A DNA stretch of 64,000 nt from Xanthocytophaga flava (lineage in GTDB: Bacteria > Bacteroidota > Bacteroidia > Cytophagales > 172606-1): positions 1 through 64,000 of the forward strand of contig JASJOS010000008.1 in the NCBI GenBank assembly GCA_030068525.1, given 5' to 3'. The notes beneath the pieces were generated by a model. The model saw nothing but the letters and a program-made list of their open reading frames with translations. It searched no databases and was not told the DNA's origin. Below are positions 16,699 to 24,210 of the stretch, one piece after another; position 1 is the stretch's first letter; each line of letters starts with the position of its first letter. A program made the position numbers and the translations under genes.

Positions 16699-17148
16699 TT
16701 ACCGAAGTTTAAATCCGAAACTTTGCTGGTCTTCTATCCAGGTGTCGAGGGCTGTGAATGCCAGCTTGAAGGCTGCCGTTTCAGCATCGTATCGGGTAGA
16801 GTAGCCACGTTTGCATGCCAGGTCATCGGGATCAGTGATCTGGTAGTTGGCATTGGTGTCTTGTAGGATCTGGAAGGTATAGACGATCTGCTTGTCTTGA
16901 AGCTGACCAAGGATGTTTATTACTACCCCTTTGGACTGGAAGAACTCATAAACCATACTGGAATAGCGTCTGTTCTTGCCTGTGATCGATAAGCGTATCG
17001 GTGACTTTTGCGGATCTGGATGTTGCAGGCCCCATTCGAGAAAATGCAGGTAAGCGTTTTCATAGGTCTGGGAGGCTCTGCGCCAAAAATTAGTCGATGA
17101 TTTGTGGTTTTGTTCGTATTGCTCGTAGGCTTCAGCGTCAAAATACAT
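16699..17148 (-). CDS. phage-block hypothetical protein, 149 aa
   Basis: Unrecognised soluble protein. Features: acidic Tyr-rich N-terminus (MYFDAEAYEQYEQNHKSS), central strand-rich region (SPIRLSITGKNRRYSS...VVINILGQLQDKQIVYTFQI) and a C-terminal helix (DAETAAFKLAFTALDTWIED) typical of small phage or satellite accessory proteins acting with replication genes. It follows the ASCH-like gene by 39 bases on the same strand, so it is probably part of the same operon. Confidence 0.6.
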   Translation of the reverse strand: MYFDAEAYEQYEQNHKSSTNFWRRASQTYENAYLHFLEWGLQHPDPQKSPIRLSITGKNRRYSSMVYEFFQSKGVVINILGQLQDKQIVYTFQILQDTNANYQITDPDDLACKRGYSTRYDAETAAFKLAFTALDTWIEDQQSFGFKLR

Positions 17149-17187
17149 AGGTATCAGAAAATTAAAAGTGAATAAAAGGAAAAGGTG

Positions 17188-17595
17188 TTAGTTAGAATAG
17201 CGGTGTTGGGTCCAGTGAATAATCTTGCCAAAGAAGTTTTCCGAATCGGTCAGAAACCAGCAGTAAAACTCTTCTGTGGTGAGTCCGTCGTTGTGGGCTA
17301 GCTGTCGGGTCTGAGCAGGTGTAAGCAGCTTCCAGGTAGTGCCATCCTGGCTAACGGTCACAACATAGCCCACTTTGTGCTCACTTGAGCGGGTGATGGC
17401 AATGTATTCTGTACCATGACAGACCGCTTGATTAAATGCATACGGATGGCTGGTTGTATGGCGGGGATTACCCAGCCAGAAATCTATCTTCCGACCAGGC
17501 TTCCACCGATTGGAAAAATCCTGACGGATGGTATGTATTTTAGAACCTTGTGTGATTTTATCTATAAACTCCGGTTTTGAAAAGGTCAGTATCAT
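17188..17595 (-). CDS. ASCH/PUA-like phage protein, 135 aa
   Basis: N-terminal MILTFSKPEFIDKITQGSKIHTIRQD and RWKPGRKIDFWLG match the ASCH-type pattern (K-x-H-T-I-R and the G-x-x-hydrophobic strand), a PUA-like fold seen in RNA-binding or nucleotide-handling proteins and common in Bacteroidota phages. The C-terminal part includes LAHNDGLTTEEFYCWFL, a frequent companion in those phage homologues. It starts inside the upstream VRR-NUC gene with a 4-base ATGA overlap, so they are translationally coupled. Biochemical role unknown. Confidence 0.65.
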   Translation of the reverse strand: MILTFSKPEFIDKITQGSKIHTIRQDFSNRWKPGRKIDFWLGNPRHTTSHPYAFNQAVCHGTEYIAITRSSEHKVGYVVTVSQDGTTWKLLTPAQTRQLAHNDGLTTEEFYCWFLTDSENFFGKIIHWTQHRYSN

Positions 17596-17960
17596 AATGC
17601 GTTTGTAGGGATAGTTTGGATAGTCTGTGTATGGATAGTGGTGATCAATTGTTTAAAAGCCTCATAGCTGCGAATAATGTGGTAGTATCCCCCTTGTGCT
17701 TCAATTCTGGACTGGAATAGTTTCTGTTCTTCGCTCTGGATGCCTTCTTGTGATTTTAACTCTATAAAATGGCCTGTAGAGGCAAAGAAGTACTCCAGGT
17801 CTGCTACTCCTTTGACAACTCCCATTGAGCGGTTTAAAGCGCCTTTAATGGCGTTTTGGGCGGTGTTGTTGTTCATATGTAATAAGCCTCTGTAGTGAGG
17901 AAATGTATTCCAGTGCCATTGAAAGCATAGGCCTTGTAAACGAGATTCGGTTGGTTGCAT
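17592..17960 (-). CDS. VRR-NUC domain nuclease
   Basis: Small stand-alone VRR-NUC (PD-D/E-xK superfamily) protein of 122 residues. SRLQGLCFQWHWNTFPHYRG opens the fold, then GVVKGVADLEYFFAS with the catalytic Asp, FIELKSQEG with the E-x-K motif, and a closing helix FQSRIEAQGGYYHIIRSYEAF. The N-terminal 28 residues belong to the family, so the ATG at 17960 is preferred to an internal one. Phage VRR-NUC proteins act as structure-specific endonucleases, probably resolving recombination or replication intermediates. Next to the origin-like region and the primase gene. Confidence 0.85.
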   Translation of the reverse strand: MQPTESRLQGLCFQWHWNTFPHYRGLLHMNNNTAQNAIKGALNRSMGVVKGVADLEYFFASTGHFIELKSQEGIQSEEQKLFQSRIEAQGGYYHIIRSYEAFKQLITTIHTQTIQTIPTNAL

Positions 17961-18015
17961 ATAGGTTTGTATAGTTTAGAAGATAAATAGCTGATAATAA
18001 GATTAGTTGCACTTA

Positions 18016-18268
18016 GTTACACAGGGTTACACAGTCTGTTACACTTCTAACTGCTTGTAAATGTGGAGAGTTACATAGGTTACACTGATTTCTTCTATAC
18101 ACGTGTTTTATTATATTATAATAATATATAAAAAGGGGGTATAGCTATTGCTCTATTCTTCCTAGGGACTTCTGCGAAAATGGCAAAACTGTGTATCTAT
18201 TGTAACTCGCCTCATTGTCAATGTGTTAAGGTGTAACTTTACGTGTAACGGACGTGTAACGCTGTAAC
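18016..18268. other. iteron-like candidate replication origin
   Basis: Three GTTACAC (18016, 18026, 18038), a GTTACAT (18070) and a fourth GTTACAC (18079) on the left; an AT-only stretch near 18108-18130; then the reverse complement GTGTAAC at 18231, 18243 and 18254 plus TGTAAC at 18263. Inverted iteron clusters around an AT-rich unwinding region, directly downstream of the primase-helicase gene, look like a phage or satellite origin. No gene lies here (17961-18268). Confidence 0.5.
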
Positions 18269-20464
18269 CTACTTGAGTGTGTGTAGCTTTTCAGCATCAC
18301 ATAGCACCCAGAATCCCCTGACAGTTTTACCTTGTAGTTTGACTGGTTTGCCATTGTTATTGTCAAAACCAAGTGATTTCATAGCCCTACCAATCTTATC
18401 CGGGCTCAGATTTTTATAAGAACTGTAGATCTGAAGGAAGTTACCAATACTTGTAGCCGATACGAAGACGGCTCCATCGGCTCCCGGAGTGCATTGGGTA
18501 AAGTGTCGGATAATCAACTCCTCTTCTTTGGAACGCAATCGGTATTCTTCGGCTACCTCATTGATCTGTGCCATTTCCTCGTCGGTCATGTCTGTATCAA
18601 TACCTTTTATATACAAGTGATAAGCTTCTTTCCAGACCTCATATTTGTCTACTGCATTGTAGATGTCCCAGTTGATTCTTTTTGTGAGTTCAATCACCCC
18701 AAAACGTCTGTTACCTGTACTGTCTTCCAGAAAGTCCACCTCATTAGCACAACCGGCAAAGTTGACCAGACGTGGTTTATTCTGACCTCGTCTGTCGTAG
18801 TTGTAGCGCATGTAGATGGTCGGCTGGGTGATCATGGCTTTCATGCGTTTGTAGCCCATCTTCTCAATGCTGACAAACTCCTCATCAATGGCTATCCAGG
18901 ATGAGCTCATGACCAGATCATCCTGGTAGGTGCGTACTCCGAAAATGTGTGGGGTGATTAACTCGGTACGACAATGCAGATTGTCGGGCAGCAGTTGTTT
19001 AATCCACGAACTTTTACCCGCTTTCTGCTTGCCCGCCAGTACCAGCATCACACTGCTGTACTCTTCAAACGCCGATCCTACACACCCTACCAGCCATTTG
19101 CGTAGCACCGTAGCGGCAAAGTCATGACCATGCTTACAGTCCAATGATTCGGCCAGACGCTGGATATGGCCTGTAGTGGCACTTCCCATGCCTTCAAAGA
19201 ATACCCGCAGCGGGTTAAACTCGACAATACCTGACGACTTCATGTAGTCATTTGCTATATCTTTGGTGACAGGCGAGAGTGTTTTTCGGGCAGCATCAAT
19301 GGTAATGTCGATCAGGTCTTTTTCGGTCAGACGGACATAGTTGCGGTAGATCTCCTGATTAAGCACATTACGTTTGAGGTCAGGCTGATACTCTCTGAAA
19401 TAGGTTTCCAGTTTGACCCAAAGCGGAATGCGGTCTTCGTCCACTTCATTCGACCCGGCATAGACCTGCTCTACGATAGGGCGTGTAATCGCAGGGTCCA
19501 TGCCATATACTTCCTGCAGTACATTGACAGTACCCTCTGCTGTATTGCTTCCATTCTTACCCAGTTTGGCTGACTGCACAATGGCTTTGGTCTGGTCGGA
19601 AATAATGCTGATACCTTGTTGTTTGCAATACCACAGAAAGGTAGCAATAGTCACTTTCTTTAAGCTGGTGGCATTGTGTCTGAGACAGGCTGTAAACTGC
19701 AGGTCCGCCTTTTTGGCATCATACAAAGAGGAGAACTGACTTACAGCCAGAAAGCGGTCGCGGCCTGCTTCCCCAAAATAATCAGCCAGGGCAAAGGCAA
19801 TGTTACACCACTGATGATACCCACCTGTGACGTCTATCTGCTGGCTCTGGATCTGGTCAAACACATGATCTATGTCATGGGTGCTAAAGTAGATATTACG
19901 TGTATCCGGGCGTTTCTTTTCCTTTTCGGGATAGATTTTAAACACCTTCGGCTCTTCATTGAGAAACAAGTCTGGATCATAGCTGACAAACCGTAGACGC
20001 GAAACATTACGACCCGATGGATCGACAATCTGGCTGTAGAGCTGAAAATAATACTGTGTCAGTCCATCAAAGGCCAGTTTGTGTTTTTTGCCTTCAATCT
20101 TCACTACAATACACAACCCTTTGCCCCGGCAACTGGTAAAGACAGCATAGGTGTAGGGGTCTTCTTCCAGAAAGGCTTTGACTTTTTCCACATCTGTTAC
20201 ATAGTCCAGGTCAATCGCTATAAAGTTGGAATGCTTTTGCAGGTCGCTGTCACTTTTCCCCCCTGTGAATAAGCCCGAAATAGTCACGGCATTCAGTTTC
20301 TCCTTTAGCTTTTTCTGCGTCTGCTCATTTTTAGATTCGCGTACTTTCTGTACAGCATTTTTCCAGGTTCCGTTTTTGATGTTTTCCAGAAAAGTGTTCA
20401 GGGAGTATTCCTGCCCGGTTTTGGCATAAGCGTCTGAAAATAGAGTGATCGTATGGTTAGTCAT
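18269..20464 (-). CDS. primase-helicase fusion (BT4734-like + VapE)
   Basis: Replication protein of 731 residues. The N-terminal ~200 residues are a BT4734/BF3469-type domain: ISGLFTGGKSDSDLQKHSNFIAIDLD, YAVFTSCRGKGLCIVVKIEG, and RLRFVSYDPDLFLNE, resembling archaeo-eukaryotic primase small domains. A middle linker follows. From ~420 a VapE/virulence-associated helicase domain begins, with Walker A LAGKQKAGKSSW near 475-486, Walker B-like WIAIDEEF near 523, and arginine-rich FAGCANEVDFLEDSTGNRRFG. This architecture primes and unwinds DNA in phages and satellites. A paralogous stand-alone N-domain lies at 21062. Start at MTNHTITLFSDAY. Confidence 0.85.
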   Translation of the reverse strand: MTNHTITLFSDAYAKTGQEYSLNTFLENIKNGTWKNAVQKVRESKNEQTQKKLKEKLNAVTISGLFTGGKSDSDLQKHSNFIAIDLDYVTDVEKVKAFLEEDPYTYAVFTSCRGKGLCIVVKIEGKKHKLAFDGLTQYYFQLYSQIVDPSGRNVSRLRFVSYDPDLFLNEEPKVFKIYPEKEKKRPDTRNIYFSTHDIDHVFDQIQSQQIDVTGGYHQWCNIAFALADYFGEAGRDRFLAVSQFSSLYDAKKADLQFTACLRHNATSLKKVTIATFLWYCKQQGISIISDQTKAIVQSAKLGKNGSNTAEGTVNVLQEVYGMDPAITRPIVEQVYAGSNEVDEDRIPLWVKLETYFREYQPDLKRNVLNQEIYRNYVRLTEKDLIDITIDAARKTLSPVTKDIANDYMKSSGIVEFNPLRVFFEGMGSATTGHIQRLAESLDCKHGHDFAATVLRKWLVGCVGSAFEEYSSVMLVLAGKQKAGKSSWIKQLLPDNLHCRTELITPHIFGVRTYQDDLVMSSSWIAIDEEFVSIEKMGYKRMKAMITQPTIYMRYNYDRRGQNKPRLVNFAGCANEVDFLEDSTGNRRFGVIELTKRINWDIYNAVDKYEVWKEAYHLYIKGIDTDMTDEEMAQINEVAEEYRLRSKEEELIIRHFTQCTPGADGAVFVSATSIGNFLQIYSSYKNLSPDKIGRAMKSLGFDNNNGKPVKLQGKTVRGFWVLCDAEKLHTLK

Positions 20465-20548
20465 TAGTTTTAGTTTGGATGGTTAGATGTATTTCTATTT
20501 TTTTCTACTATGTTGGTTTATTGTCTCCTAGATCGCTCTTTCACAGGC

Positions 20549-20712
20549 TTCTTCATTTTTTGCTTGCCCAAAAAACAGGGCACCAAACGAGAGTTTGGTG
20601 AGCCAGATCTGTGCGTGAGCAAAAAAGGGCACCTTTTCCCGATCCTTCCGCCCACAGGCCAAGGGCCAACCTCGCGGGAAAAGGATTGCCAACGCACCTA
20701 CACTACCACACA
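20549..20712 (+). repeat. dispersed structured repeat, copy DR1
   Basis: ~165-nt element. P1 is the hairpin CACCAAACGAGAGTTTGGTG at 20581-20600 with a GNRA-type GAGA loop; P2 pairs CCTTTTCCCG (20632-20641) with CGGGAAAAGG (20675-20684); P3 inside it is GGCC-aag-GGCC. It ends ...AACGCACCTACAC. With DR2 it fills the gene-free 597-base gap between the two primase-domain genes, as an inverted pair. Confidence 0.85.
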
Positions 20713-20814
20713 CGATTGAAGTGACCATTATTTTCTTTGTGCCATGTGCTAGAGGTAAGGAATAATCAGATTATCTTTTGGTACAAGGAGAGCAAAATTG
20801 ACTTTCAACGCGAA

Positions 20815-20974
20815 CGGTTGTAGCTGTGCGTTGGCAATCTTTTTGCCGCGAGGAAAGCCCCCGGCTTTGCGCGGGGGAGGATCGGCAAAAAGTGCCCTTT
20901 TTTGCTCACGCACAGATCTGGCTCACCAAACTCTCGTTTGGTGCCCTGTTTTTTGGGCAAGCAAAAAATGAAGG
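20815..20974 (-). repeat. dispersed structured repeat, copy DR2
   Basis: Inverted relative to DR1. P1 at 20924-20943 is identical. P2 reads CTTTTTGCCG / CGGCAAAAAG and P3 AAAGCC-ggg-GGCTTT on the minus strand: both differ from DR1 in both arms so that pairing is kept. Confidence 0.85.
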
Positions 20975-21061
20975 AGCTGCAAGAAGAGTGATCTAAGAGA
21001 CAGTAAACCAACATAAGAAGAGAGAGATTTTTATGAATAGACTAGAAGATCATTGGCTGAT

Positions 21062-21595
21062 TCAGACATGGAAAACTTCTGCCTGTGGATTTGCTCTCAG
21101 ATCCGGGTCATAGGTGACAAACCGCAGCTTGGTAACCAGCTGATCCCTCGGATCGGTAATAAGTCCATAGACTGCCTCATAATACTCGCTGAGCGCCTGA
21201 TAAGCTAGTCCATGTTCATACCCCTGTCCTGGCTTAGATGCGCCGATACGGACCAAAACTGTAAGGCTATTACCCGAATAATTGTCAAACACGGCATAGG
21301 TATACCGGTCTTCGGCCAGCATCTGTTTGCCCCGATACAAATCACGGAACCCTTCTACATCGATGCCGATGAAGCCCGAATGTCTGTTTAGTGAGATACC
21401 GTCTTTATGGATAGTAAACAGCCCCGACAAGGCTACTACCGGTAGCGAGATTTTTTCATCTTTTTCAGGGGACAAGTGTACCCCTTCTACCATCGGACGC
21501 CAGGCCCCATCCTGCACATGTGACAGGTATAAGTCTAGTGGATAGGATTGGGTAGTAACCGCATCGATAGAGGAAAAGAAACTAATTGTTGACAT
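21062..21595 (-). CDS. stand-alone BT4734-like primase N-domain
   Basis: 178-residue protein homologous to the N-terminal domain of the VapE fusion at 18269-20464: matching blocks are LSGLFTIHKDGISLNRHSGFIGIDVEG, DRYTYAVFDNYSGNSLTVLVRIGA and KLRFVTYDPDLRANPQAEVF, after which it stops where the fusion continues into its linker. The ATG at 21595 is preferred; a frame back to 21688 runs into REP-like sequence. It may modulate priming or be a relict of a second copy. Oddity: the two domains are separated by the inverted DR1/DR2 pair. Confidence 0.75.
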   Translation of the reverse strand: MSTISFFSSIDAVTTQSYPLDLYLSHVQDGAWRPMVEGVHLSPEKDEKISLPVVALSGLFTIHKDGISLNRHSGFIGIDVEGFRDLYRGKQMLAEDRYTYAVFDNYSGNSLTVLVRIGASKPGQGYEHGLAYQALSEYYEAVYGLITDPRDQLVTKLRFVTYDPDLRANPQAEVFHV

Positions 21596-21637
21596 ATGAT
21601 TGATAAGAGAATAAAAGGGTAGAGAATAGAATTTTGG

Positions 21638-21760
21638 TAGGGGCGACTGGCGGTCGCCCACATTCCTGTAGACCCTGTCTGGAATCAATCCGAACGATTA
21701 TCTGATAAACCCAAACATTCGCGTTCGGAACCAGGGCGATCTGCCAATCGCCCCTACAGG
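21638..21760. repeat. REP-like inverted pair
   Basis: GTAGGGGCGACTGGCGGTCGCCC and, 70 bp on, GGGCGATCTGCCAATCGCCC plus CTAC: a BIME-like pair between the BT4734 gene and the helicase. Spacer bases match those of the 13168 cluster. Confidence 0.75.
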
Positions 21761-21795
21761 GTCGAAATTTTACATACAGAATTCACTCTACAGGA

Positions 21796-23388
21796 TTACA
21801 TATATTGCCTGTAGGCATTTTCCTGCATGAACTTGTCTACCCAGCCGGGGCGGTAGCCTTTGATGCGGGCAAATTCTTCCAGCAAGGGACGCGGATTTTC
21901 CCGCTCCATAATGCAATACAGAATCCATTGCTGCTTGTAGGGTCTGCCTGTGCGTGGATTGCCTAACTGTGCGCGGAGCATAAGCTCTTTGACACTCATC
22001 TGTGACCAGCTTTTTTGTTTGAGAGATGGCCAGTTTACCTCCACTTCCTGAGTGTGAACTTCTACTTTATCCTGTTGGTCCTGAGTAGTGCGTTCAAACA
22101 CATAATGACAATGAGGACAGCTAACACTGCTTAAGGCAATGATCGAGTCACAGACCGGGCATTGTCGGGTGGGTGCTATATCCAGCGCTTTTTGACTCTT
22201 CCCATTCCAAAACAGCCCGCTCCAGTCACGTACATCATGCCACAGCCCATGTTCTGAGAAGTTATTGCCCATGTCAATCAGAATGAATTCCTTCTTCTGA
22301 GCTGTAGTGCGTGAACCTCTGCCACACATTTGTAGGTATAGAGGCAATGACTGAGTAGCCCGGTTGAGGATGATACATTCTACTGTTGGTTCGTCGAACC
22401 CTGTTGTGAGAATGCCACAGTTAACCAGAATGGCCTCCGGAGTGTTCGCAAACCAGTGCAGAATAGCTTGCCGTTCGGGCTCCGGGGTATCAGAAGTCAG
22501 CGTGCGTACCTGCTCATGCACCTGAGCGAAAGCCTGGGCAGTATGAAACGTATGGGCCATATTGACACAAAAGATCAGTGTCTTTTTACCTGCCGCATGC
22601 TTTTGCTGATTGGCTACACACCCCTGATAGAGGATACTCTTATTAAAGTCATTATATAGCTCACTGCTTTTATAATCTCCGTCATGGCCTTTCGAGGCGG
22701 TGATTTCCATCGGTACAGCAAAGTAGCGCGGTTTGGCCAAATAGCCTGATTCGATCAACAGGTGGATCTCAGTACCGACTACGATATCCTCAAAATAGTC
22801 TTTGAGTGGCTGTTGCTTACTGGCAGCCACGGGCGTTGCAGTAGCTCCGATAATAGACAGCTCCGGATGCAAGCCAATCACCTTACGGAAGTTGCCTTTG
22901 TGAGCTTCATCTATAATGATAAGGTGAAGATTGGGCATCGTCCAGCCTTTCTTGGCTCTACGGTAGTACGTCTCGACCATCGCTACGACCACTCGCTGAC
23001 GAGGCATCGCTTTGGCTCCGGCGCTGAGTATACCCACCTGTAAGCCTGCTTTCTTTAATGTCGCGGCTGCCTGAGCTAATAGTTCAATCCGATCTACCAG
23101 AATCAGCACGCGACCTTTCGCCACTGTTTTCAGGGTACGTCGGGTAATCTCAGAGAAGGTTACGGTTTTACCTGCACCTGTAGGCAGGCACAGGATCACA
23201 CGTTTCTTGCCCCCATGCTGCTTATTGGCAAGGGTCTGGATACACTCGTGCTGATAGTCCCGCAGAGCCAGTTTGTTTTTACCTGCCTGTACAGACACAC
23301 TAGATACAGGCGCAACATTTTCGTTCGGTAAGGGCAAAGCTCCGTCACTCACGCTACTAGCGTGATGTAAAAACATATCCTGTCTCAT
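21796..23388 (-). CDS. DEAD/DEAH-box superfamily 2 helicase
   Basis: SF2 helicase of 530 residues with both RecA-like domains: Q-region RDYQHECIQTL, motif I LPTGAGKTVTF, motif Ia VLVDRIELLAQ, motif II IIIDEAHKG, motif III GATATPV, motif V TTGFDEPTVECIILNRATQS, motif VI QMCGRGSRT. After the core comes a CPVCDS...CPHC zinc ribbon (about 409-427) and a C-terminal domain with LMLRAQLGNPRTGRPYKQQW seen in phage RecB/UvsW-like helicases of Bacteroidota. Likely role is remodelling of phage replication or recombination forks. It starts 3 bases after the HTH gene stops, so the two are co-transcribed. Confidence 0.9.
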   Translation of the reverse strand: MRQDMFLHHASSVSDGALPLPNENVAPVSSVSVQAGKNKLALRDYQHECIQTLANKQHGGKKRVILCLPTGAGKTVTFSEITRRTLKTVAKGRVLILVDRIELLAQAAATLKKAGLQVGILSAGAKAMPRQRVVVAMVETYYRRAKKGWTMPNLHLIIIDEAHKGNFRKVIGLHPELSIIGATATPVAASKQQPLKDYFEDIVVGTEIHLLIESGYLAKPRYFAVPMEITASKGHDGDYKSSELYNDFNKSILYQGCVANQQKHAAGKKTLIFCVNMAHTFHTAQAFAQVHEQVRTLTSDTPEPERQAILHWFANTPEAILVNCGILTTGFDEPTVECIILNRATQSLPLYLQMCGRGSRTTAQKKEFILIDMGNNFSEHGLWHDVRDWSGLFWNGKSQKALDIAPTRQCPVCDSIIALSSVSCPHCHYVFERTTQDQQDKVEVHTQEVEVNWPSLKQKSWSQMSVKELMLRAQLGNPRTGRPYKQQWILYCIMERENPRPLLEEFARIKGYRPGWVDKFMQENAYRQYM

Positions 23389-23391
23389 GGA

Positions 23392-23793
23392 TTAGCTGTT
23401 TTGGGTGGCTGATGGGTTCCCTTTTGCCTGATCCGGCTTGTCATAATCCGGTTTTTCCGGATTACCTTCTTGCGGATTACCGTTGTCAGACAGATGGCGC
23501 TGAATTTCCTCTTCCAGTTCGTAGAGCGTTTGCAGGGTGCCTTCCAGAATCCAGGCCTCTAATTGTGGCTTGCTGAAATACAGCTTGCGTCCCCGCTTAA
23601 TATGCGGAAACCTGCCTTCGGATATCAGATTATAAATAGTAGATTGTGCCAGGCCGGTAATCTGCATGGCGAGTTCGATGCCACCAAGCTGCTTGTCAGT
23701 TGGGGCAACAGGAATAGTCACGGATTGGAGCTCTAATAGTATAGCCTCCAGGCGAATAAGCCTCAGTTGAAGCTCTTCAAAGGGATTAAACAT
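23392..23793 (-). CDS. excisionase-like HTH_17 protein
   Basis: 133-residue protein with a MerR/excisionase-type winged HTH: GIELAMQITGLAQSTIYNLI, then EGRFPHIKRGRKLYFSKPQLEAWI. A short N-terminal coiled coil (LQLRLIRLEAILLELQSV) precedes and a hydrophilic Pro/Asn-rich tail follows. Proteins like this direct excision or act as early regulators in Bacteroidota phages and mobile elements. It is the promoter-proximal gene of the minus-strand replication operon; a divergent promoter-like TACCTTTG lies at 23964. Confidence 0.8.
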   Translation of the reverse strand: MFNPFEELQLRLIRLEAILLELQSVTIPVAPTDKQLGGIELAMQITGLAQSTIYNLISEGRFPHIKRGRKLYFSKPQLEAWILEGTLQTLYELEEEIQRHLSDNGNPQEGNPEKPDYDKPDQAKGNPSATQNS

Positions 23794-23977
23794 GAATAGA
23801 TGAGGTTGTGGTAAAAATTAATTACACAGAACCCCCTATTGTGAGGATAACCAGAAACAGGGCAGATCAAAACGCAGGCAACTCCGATCAGCTCAGCAAA
23901 TAGCGACTGTTGCCTTTTCGACGAAAAAGCGATACGTCTATTTACTTTTACTGACAATGTTGCTACCTTTGTTTTGT

Positions 23978-24210
23978 CCTTGCGACATTGGCTACTACAA
24001 TAGTACTATGTGTCTCCATTGACATTCCAATAGATTTTTACTTCCTATATATAGCAGAGCAATACTCTTTTGCTTTGTTTCTGACTAAAGATAAAGCAGC
24101 CTTTCTGTAAAACAGAAGGTTGATTCTAAGTCCAACTGTAGTTCCGTCGCCAAACATCACTACATTGGCCTACTATCAGGATCTCTCACAAAAGGGGAGG
24201 TCCTTTTTTT
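23978..24210 (+). ncRNA. candidate small RNA
   Basis: A TACCTTTG sequence at 23964-23971 matches the Bacteroidota -7 consensus TAnnTTTG; about 230 bases later a 10-bp hairpin AGGATCTCTC / GGGGAGGTCCT (two G-U pairs) is followed by seven T. No open frame lies between. A further stem AGCCTTTCTG / CAGAAGGTT occurs at 24097-24123. Promoter plus terminator without a gene implies a short transcript, divergent from the phage-like operon; identity is not recognised. Confidence 0.45.

Noticed and set aside
20510-21014. Small ORFs with LPKKQGTKREFGEPDLCVSK
   Set aside because: They are translations of the DR1 and DR2 repeats, which recur with frame-breaking differences.
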